NCBI GenBank assembly: GCA_947259475.1
Contig: CAMYLW010000052.1
Coordinates: forward strand, 1 to 8,601
Reading direction: 5' to 3'
DNA: 8,601 bases
Source of the DNA: Thermodesulfobacteriota bacterium
Lineage (GTDB): Bacteria > Desulfobacterota > Syntrophobacteria > BM002
Shown one piece after another: positions 4,293 through 8,601 of the stretch. Numbering within the stretch: the first letter of the stretch is position 1; each line of letters begins with the position of its first letter. The notes beneath the pieces are model-generated. The model was not told the origin of the DNA. It was given only the letters and a program-made list of their open reading frames with translations, and ran no database searches. The position numbers were made by a program, and so were the translations under genes.

Positions 4293-6092
4293 ATGTCAAA
4301 GGTTGCGCCCCCAGAAGAACTTGCAAAAGTAGACCACACGCCTCCCAAAAAAGGGTGGATGGACATGCCCGTCGAATTGAAAGAGGGCAGGTGGTGCTAC
4401 GGTTCCAAGCCAAAAGACCACGAAGTGATAGGTCTGCCTAACCCGAGGAGTTGGTCGCCCGGTGACGAGGACTGGAAGCTTCCGGAGAACTGGCAAGAGA
4501 TATTTCTCGAGGGAATGAGGGAGCGGCTGGATAAATTCCGTTCTTTCAGACTCTTCATGGATATATGTGTGAGATGTGGCGCCTGCGCTGACAAGTGCCA
4601 TTTCTTCATTGGCTCCGGCGATCCCAAGAACATGCCTGTTCTTCGGGCGGAGCTGCTCAGATCAATCTATCGAGGCGAATTCACCACCGCAGGAAAGGTC
4701 CTGGGGAAGCTAGCCGGTGGCAGAAAACTTACCTATGATGTTTTTAAGGACTTATTCTACTATCTTTTTCAGTGCACGGAATGCCGCCGTTGCTCTCTTT
4801 ACTGCCCCTACGGCATCGACACCGCAGAAGTCACTATGATCGGCCGGGAGTTACTCAATCTGTTAGGCTGCAACATCGACTGGATAACGGGTCCGGTGGC
4901 CAACTGCTACCGAACGGGTAATCACCTGGGCATTCAGCCCCACGCCTACCATTCCATGATTGAGTTTTTTTGCGAGGAGATCGAGGAGATCACAGGAATC
5001 CTTCCCGAGCCCAGCTTAAACAGGAAGGGAGCTGAGATCCTGTTCATTACTCCATCCGGCGATATCTTCGCTGACCCGGGCACCTTTACTGCCATGGGCT
5101 ATCTCATGTTATTCCACTATCTTGAAGGTCTGGGGCTCGACATTACCTGGAGCACTTACGCCTCTGAGGGCGGAAACTTCGGCTCCTTCACCTCCCACGA
5201 GATGATGAAAAGGCTGAACTCCAAAATGTATGCCGAGGCCAAAAGGCTCGGGGTGAAGTATATCATCGGTGGAGAGTGCGGCCATATGTGGAGGGTGTGC
5301 AATCAGTACATGGACACCATGACTGGCCCCGCCGACTTTCTGGAAGTGCCCAAATCTCCCATTACCGGCACTGTGTTTGAGAATGCCAAATCCCATAAGA
5401 TGATTCACCTGGTTGAGTTCACCGCTGACCTGATCAAACACGGTAAGTTGAACCTGGATCTGAGCCGCAATGATCCATACAAATTAACGTTCCATGACTC
5501 TTGCAACCCGGCCAGGGGCATGGGATTCTTTGATGAGCCGCGGTATGTCATTGAGAACGTGGCCAACAACTTCAATGAGATGCCGATCAATACCATTCGG
5601 GAGCAGACCTTTTGCTGCGGCAGTGGGTCCGGCTTGAATACCGATGAGTTTATGGACATGAGGATGCGGGGGGCCCTTCCTCGGGCAAATGCCCTCCAGT
5701 ATGTCCATGACAAACATGATGTGAACGCGATGGCCTGTATCTGTGCCATTGACCGGGCCACCCTTACAACTTTGTGCGAGTACTGGGTGCCTGATGTGGA
5801 GGTCATAGGGATTCACGAGTTGGTAGGGAATGCCCTCATCCTTGAAGGGGAAAAGAAAAGAACCATGAATCTGCGTGCCGAAGAATTCCCCTGGGTAGAG
5901 GAAGAAGAGGAAGAAGAGGTTGAAGAAGCACCTGCAGAAGTAATTCTCGAAGCAGCAGAAGAAGGAGTCGAAGAAGCAGCTGAAGAAACTGCCGAAGAAA
6001 TAGCCGCAGACGCAGCCGAAGAAGTAGCCGAGGAGACTGCTGAAGAAACTGCTAAGGAGGCAGCGGAAGAAGAAGCGGAGGTTGAAAAGTAA
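4293..6092 (+). CDS. dsrK: DsrK, HdrD-like iron-sulfur subunit of the Dsr complex
   Basis: DsrK is the cytoplasmic catalytic subunit, related to HdrD of heterodisulfide reductase and thought to act on the DsrC trisulfide or disulfide. Two ferredoxin-type clusters are encoded by C92-x2-C95-x2-C98-x3-C102 and C161-x2-C164-x2-C167-x3-C171. The C-terminal CCG-type site comprises C404 (HDSCNPARG), C441-C442-G and C482-x-C484. A degenerate first CCG half is seen as GGECGHMWR (327-334). The ATG at 4293 has AAGGAG (4282-4287) upstream. At 599 residues it is longer than the roughly 530-550 I recall for DsrK. The excess is an extremely acidic Glu/Ala tail from about residue 535, with eight AEEx-like tetrads at 563-594. 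The stop TAA shares its last base with the dsrJ ATG. The assignment is secure; the function of the tail is unknown. Confidence 0.97.
   Translation: MSKVAPPEELAKVDHTPPKKGWMDMPVELKEGRWCYGSKPKDHEVIGLPNPRSWSPGDEDWKLPENWQEIFLEGMRERLDKFRSFRLFMDICVRCGACADKCHFFIGSGDPKNMPVLRAELLRSIYRGEFTTAGKVLGKLAGGRKLTYDVFKDLFYYLFQCTECRRCSLYCPYGIDTAEVTMIGRELLNLLGCNIDWITGPVANCYRTGNHLGIQPHAYHSMIEFFCEEIEEITGILPEPSLNRKGAEILFITPSGDIFADPGTFTAMGYLMLFHYLEGLGLDITWSTYASEGGNFGSFTSHEMMKRLNSKMYAEAKRLGVKYIIGGECGHMWRVCNQYMDTMTGPADFLEVPKSPITGTVFENAKSHKMIHLVEFTADLIKHGKLNLDLSRNDPYKLTFHDSCNPARGMGFFDEPRYVIENVANNFNEMPINTIREQTFCCGSGSGLNTDEFMDMRMRGALPRANALQYVHDKHDVNAMACICAIDRATLTTLCEYWVPDVEVIGIHELVGNALILEGEKKRTMNLRAEEFPWVEEEEEEEVEEAPAEVILEAAEEGVEEAAEETAEEIAADAAEEVAEETAEETAKEAAEEEAEVEK
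5979..6074 (+). repeat. Eight 12-bp units encoding AEEx tetrads in the DsrK tail
   Basis: Residues 563-594 of DsrK read as consecutive four-residue units AEET, AEEI, AADA, AEEV, AEET, AEET, AKEA and AEEE. At DNA level these are diverged 12-bp units of the type GC(N)GAAGAA(N)(N)(N). The broader low-complexity tail spans 5895-6089. The codons vary between units, so the tract is not a fresh slippage product, although its length could vary between relatives. Confidence 0.8.
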
Positions 6093-6478
6093 TGTATAAC
6101 AAAGGCTTAGTCATCACCGGAATCGTTATCTTTGTTGTCTTTTTCACCTCACCCTTCTTGATCGGTTTGGTGAAATCCGGCCCACCGCCTGAGCCAGAGC
6201 TTTCGCCGAAGGCAAAGCTGGCAAAGGAGTGTGTAGAAGCCAAGGAGTACATGGTTGAATCCCACATGCAAATGCTCAACGAATGGCGGGATGAAGCTGT
6301 TCGTCAAGGCAAAAGAATTTACGTTGCTACCAACGGGAAAGAATACACAGTGAGCTTACAGAATACCTGCATGGATTGTCACTCCAACAAGAGCAAGTTT
6401 TGCGATCAGTGCCATAATTACGCTGGAGTAGATCCGTACTGTTGGGAATGCCATATTGAGCCGAAGGAGAAGTTGTGA
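6092..6478 (+). CDS. dsrJ: DsrJ, triheme periplasmic cytochrome c of the Dsr complex
   Basis: DsrJ carries three c-type hemes on the periplasmic side of the complex. Residues 6-27 form a single hydrophobic N-terminal segment, probably an uncleaved anchor, since no good signal peptidase site follows. Heme-binding motifs are CMDCH (93-97), CDQCH (104-108) and CWECH (117-121). C47, the only other cysteine, is well placed to be the unusual distal Cys ligand reported for one DsrJ heme; H58 and nearby Met residues are other candidate distal ligands. The 128-residue length is ordinary. The ATG at 6092 overlaps the dsrK stop by one base (TAATG) with GGAGG at 6077-6081. Its own TGA overlaps the dsrO start. 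The protein needs Sec export and cytochrome c maturation. Confidence 0.96.
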   Translation: MYNKGLVITGIVIFVVFFTSPFLIGLVKSGPPPEPELSPKAKLAKECVEAKEYMVESHMQMLNEWRDEAVRQGKRIYVATNGKEYTVSLQNTCMDCHSNKSKFCDQCHNYAGVDPYCWECHIEPKEKL

Positions 6479-7272
6479 TGGAGAGGAGCAGAAGAAGCTT
6501 CTTAAAGATACTCGGAATTTCCACCCTGGGTCTCGGTGCACTAAAGTCCGTGGATCTTTTGGCAAAGGTCGAGTTGGGTGAGCCGGTGTATGAAGCGAAT
6601 CCAAAAGGCTTGACCGGCAAGAGATGGGCCATGGTGGTGGATGTAAAGAAGTTGGATGAAGAGACGACCCAAAAGGCCATAGAGGCTTGCCACCGGGCCC
6701 ACAACGTTCCTGACTATGGCGATGAAGATAATGAAGAGATCAAGTGGATCTGGACCGATAAATATGGACATGCCTTTCCGGGGCAGGAATATGATTACCT
6801 GGCCGAAGAGGTGGAAGAAAAGCCTTTCCTTCTACTCTGCAACCACTGCAGCAATCCCCCATGCGTGCGGGTGTGCCCCACTCAGGCCACCTGGCAGCGT
6901 GAAGACGGCATCGTCATGATGGATCAGCATCGCTGTATCGGTTGCCGTTACTGTATGGCCGGTTGTCCTTTTGGGGCCCGGAGCTTCAACTGGAAAGATC
7001 CGAGGACGACCTACTTCAAGGACAAGGAGCCACCGAACCCCAAATATCCCACCCGCACAAAAGGGGTGGTGGAAAAGTGCAACCTCTGTGCTGAACGTCT
7101 GGCTGTAGGTGAGATGCCGGCGTGTGTAGAGGCGGTCAAGGACACCAAGGCCCTGGTTTTTGGTGACCTGGAAGACCCGGACTCCGAGGTAAGGGAAATA
7201 CTACATGAGCACTTTGCCATCAGGCGTAAACCAGAGCTTGGGACAAATCCCAACGTCTACTACATAGTGTGA
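6478..7272 (+). CDS. dsrO: DsrO, periplasmic Tat-exported iron-sulfur subunit of the Dsr complex
   Basis: DsrO is a ferredoxin-like electron carrier of the NrfC/DmsB type, expected to connect DsrJ and DsrP in the periplasm. The N-terminus [15 protein letters not shown] carries a twin-arginine signal (RRSFLK, residues 5-10) followed by a hydrophobic stretch (11-22), so it should be folded and loaded with clusters before Tat export. Exactly 12 cysteines fit three [4Fe-4S] clusters: C71, then C121-x2-C124-x4-C129-x3-C133, C153-x2-C156-x2-C159-x3-C163, and C201-x2-C204-x11-C216. The first ferredoxin motif is reduced to C71 (CHRAHNVP). I chose the ATG at 6478, which overlaps the dsrJ stop as TGATG and lies 8 bases after AAGGAG (6464-6469); a GTG at 6475 would add one Met. 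The 264-residue length is normal. Confidence 0.96.
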   Translation: MERSRRSFLKILGISTLGLGALKSVDLLAKVELGEPVYEANPKGLTGKRWAMVVDVKKLDEETTQKAIEACHRAHNVPDYGDEDNEEIKWIWTDKYGHAFPGQEYDYLAEEVEEKPFLLLCNHCSNPPCVRVCPTQATWQREDGIVMMDQHRCIGCRYCMAGCPFGARSFNWKDPRTTYFKDKEPPNPKYPTRTKGVVEKCNLCAERLAVGEMPACVEAVKDTKALVFGDLEDPDSEVREILHEHFAIRRKPELGTNPNVYYIV

Positions 7273-7279
7273 GGTGGTT

Positions 7280-8437
7280 ATGCTCGAGACTGCTCTAAAA
7301 GGAAGCAAGAAATACTGGATACTGATAGGGGTTTTGTTCGGTCTTCACGGGATGGGCGCCACCGCCTTCCTGTACCAGCTCAGTAAAGGATTGACCGTAA
7401 CCGGCATGAGCAGGGATGTTTCCTGGGGCATCTATATCGCCCAGTTCACTTTCCTGGTCGGGGTGGCAGCCTCGGCGGTGATGGTGGTCCTGCCCTACTA
7501 CCTGCACAATGTCAAGGAGTTCGGCAAGATCACGATTCTGGGCGAGTTCCTGGCTGTGGCCGCAGTTAACATGTGCTTGATGTTTATCCTGGTGGATCTG
7601 GGCAAGCCCATGCGGGCCCTAAACGTCATCCTGCACCCGACCCCCAACTCCATCCTGTTCTGGGATATGGTGGTTTTGAACGGCTACCTTTTTCTGAACA
7701 TCATCATCGGTTGGGTGGTATTGAGTGCTGAGCGCAAACAGGTCGACCCACCCCAGTGGGTCAAACCTCTTATCTATCTGTCCATTCCCTGGGCTGTTAG
7801 CATCCACACGGTAACCGCTTTCTTATACGCAGGCTTACCGGGAAGGCATTTCTGGCTCACCGCCATCATGGCGGCCCGCTTTTTGGCTTCCGCATTTGCA
7901 GCCGGACCAGCGCTCCTTATTCTCCTGTGTCTCATCGTTAGAAAGGTGAGCAAGTTCGATCCCGGCAAGGAGGCCATTCAGAAGGTGGCCAACATTGTGG
8001 TGTATGCCATGATCATCAGTATATTTTTTGTGGTGCTGGAAATTTTCACCGCTTTCTACAGCCAGATACCAGGGCATATGCATGGCTTCGTGTACACTTT
8101 TGTCGGTCTTCATGGGCATGCAAATCTAGTCCCCTGGACATGGGCCTTTGCGGTAATGGCGGTGTTAGCAACACTCATGCTGCTCTGTCCACCGCTCCGG
8201 AAGAATGAAAAGACCCTGGCTATCTCCTGCTTGCTGGTGTTCTTTTCCCTGTGGATCGAGAAAGGGATTACCCTGGTTATTACCGGTTTTATCCCTAACC
8301 CCTTTGATACAATAACCGAGTACGTCCCCACCCTGCCGGAGATTGCGATTACCATAGGTGTCTGGGCTACAGGCTTCCTGATTCTTACCATCCTCTACAA
8401 GGTTGCCGTCTCGGTTAAGGAGGAAATAGCCTCGTAG
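7280..8437 (+). CDS. dsrP: DsrP, NrfD-like integral membrane subunit of the Dsr complex
   Basis: DsrP belongs to the NrfD/PsrC family of membrane proteins that interact with quinones without carrying hemes, and partners DsrO. About ten hydrophobic segments are visible, for example near residues 13-33, 50-75, 88-106, 126-148, 163-184, 193-221, 237-262, 283-303, 314-335 and 353-378. Family-like features include the [10 protein letters not shown] turn near 21-30, VDLGKPMRA (105-113) and the FWD segment at 127-129. I chose the ATG at 7280 because GAGGTG (7271-7276) is suitably placed; a GTG at 7274 falls inside that ribosome site. The gene starts 7 bases after dsrO ends. At 385 residues it is of usual size. 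It closes the operon and is followed by a strong terminator. Confidence 0.96.
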   Translation: MLETALKGSKKYWILIGVLFGLHGMGATAFLYQLSKGLTVTGMSRDVSWGIYIAQFTFLVGVAASAVMVVLPYYLHNVKEFGKITILGEFLAVAAVNMCLMFILVDLGKPMRALNVILHPTPNSILFWDMVVLNGYLFLNIIIGWVVLSAERKQVDPPQWVKPLIYLSIPWAVSIHTVTAFLYAGLPGRHFWLTAIMAARFLASAFAAGPALLILLCLIVRKVSKFDPGKEAIQKVANIVVYAMIISIFFVVLEIFTAFYSQIPGHMHGFVYTFVGLHGHANLVPWTWAFAVMAVLATLMLLCPPLRKNEKTLAISCLLVFFSLWIEKGITLVITGFIPNPFDTITEYVPTLPEIAITIGVWATGFLILTILYKVAVSVKEEIAS

Positions 8438-8463
8438 TTACCGTTAGGGTTTCATTAAACAAC

Positions 8464-8498
8464 AAAGGGCTCATGCCGATATGGTGTGAGCCTTTTTT
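8464..8498 (+). terminator. Intrinsic terminator of the dsr operon
   Basis: The stem GGCTCATGCC (8468-8477) pairs with GGTGTGAGCC (8483-8492), with two G-U wobbles and a GATAT loop. It is followed directly by six T residues (8493-8498). AAAG before the stem can pair with the T-run and extend it. It lies 26 bases after the dsrP stop. Confidence 0.9.
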
Positions 8499-8530
8499 GA
8501 TTTTTGCTGCCATAGTGACTGACTAATGTA

Positions 8531-8598
8531 GGGGCGGGGTTTATTTAAATCCCCTTACTCCATTAAAATCCCCCTCGGTCCCCCTTTAGCAAAGGGGG
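8531..8598. repeat. Dispersed palindromic repeat units after the dsr operon
   Basis: CCCCCTTT-AGC-AAAGGGGG (8580-8598) is a perfect 8-bp inverted repeat, preceded by AAATCCCCCTCGGT. This is the form of a very common dispersed intergenic repeat in my experience of such genomes. A second unit, GGGGCGGGGTTT (8531-8542), with AAATCCCC at 8547-8554, is a weak partner. The window ends within this region and no gene begins in it. Confidence 0.6.
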
Positions 8599-8601
8599 AA
8601 G

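Noticed and set aside
5895..6089. Frameshift at the 3' end of dsrK causing the odd tail
   Set aside because: The tail is a coherent Glu/Ala repeat with varied codons and ends exactly at the overlapping dsrJ start with a good ribosome site, so the frame is probably genuine.

Overview
The window carries the membrane-complex operon of dissimilatory sulfur metabolism, dsrM-dsrK-dsrJ-dsrO-dsrP (about 3.30-8.44 kb). A gene for an RsbRD N-terminal-domain protein lies just upstream, preceded by a gene-poor, repeat-rich region with two unrelated genes. The fused gene content, the triheme DsrJ, the Tat-exported DsrO and the RsbRD-type gene next to dsrM point to a sulfate- or sulfite-reducing bacterium of the Desulfobacterota (the former Deltaproteobacteria). 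That placement rests on recognising protein families; no species can be named from this window.

Layout. 1-266: intergenic, with short degenerate inverted repeats. 267-1505: a soluble 412-residue protein of unknown function. 1506-1712: palindromic intergenic repeats and a 9-nt-period repeat. 1713-2123: a YjbQ/UPF0047 protein. 2124-2729: a 606-bp intergenic region whose first half is degenerate dispersed repeats. Its second half holds the likely dsr control region: a TTGACA-type promoter, a compact three-way-junction RNA structure with a competing stem, a second extended -10 promoter and a possible cysteine-containing leader peptide. 2730-3284: RsbRD_N-domain protein. 3301-8437: dsrMKJOP. 8464-8498: a strong intrinsic terminator. 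8531-8601: dispersed repeats again.

How the genes work together. By established knowledge of the Dsr complex, DsrM (cytochrome b, NarI-like) and DsrP (NrfD-like) are integral membrane quinone-interacting subunits. DsrJ (three c-type hemes) and DsrO (iron-sulfur protein) face the periplasm. DsrK (HdrD-like, CCG-type iron-sulfur site) faces the cytoplasm and is thought to reduce the DsrC trisulfide made by DsrAB. The five genes are tightly packed: dsrM-dsrK are 2 nt apart, dsrK-dsrJ and dsrJ-dsrO overlap by 1 nt, and dsrO-dsrP are 7 nt apart. One terminator follows, so co-transcription and translational coupling are likely. dsrAB, dsrC and dsrN are not in the window.

Most of the window is a known system. 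The parts least explained by known features are the structured dsr leader (about 2500-2584), the Glu/Ala tetrad-repeat tail of DsrK, the unknown 412-residue protein and the dense collection of palindromic intergenic repeats.
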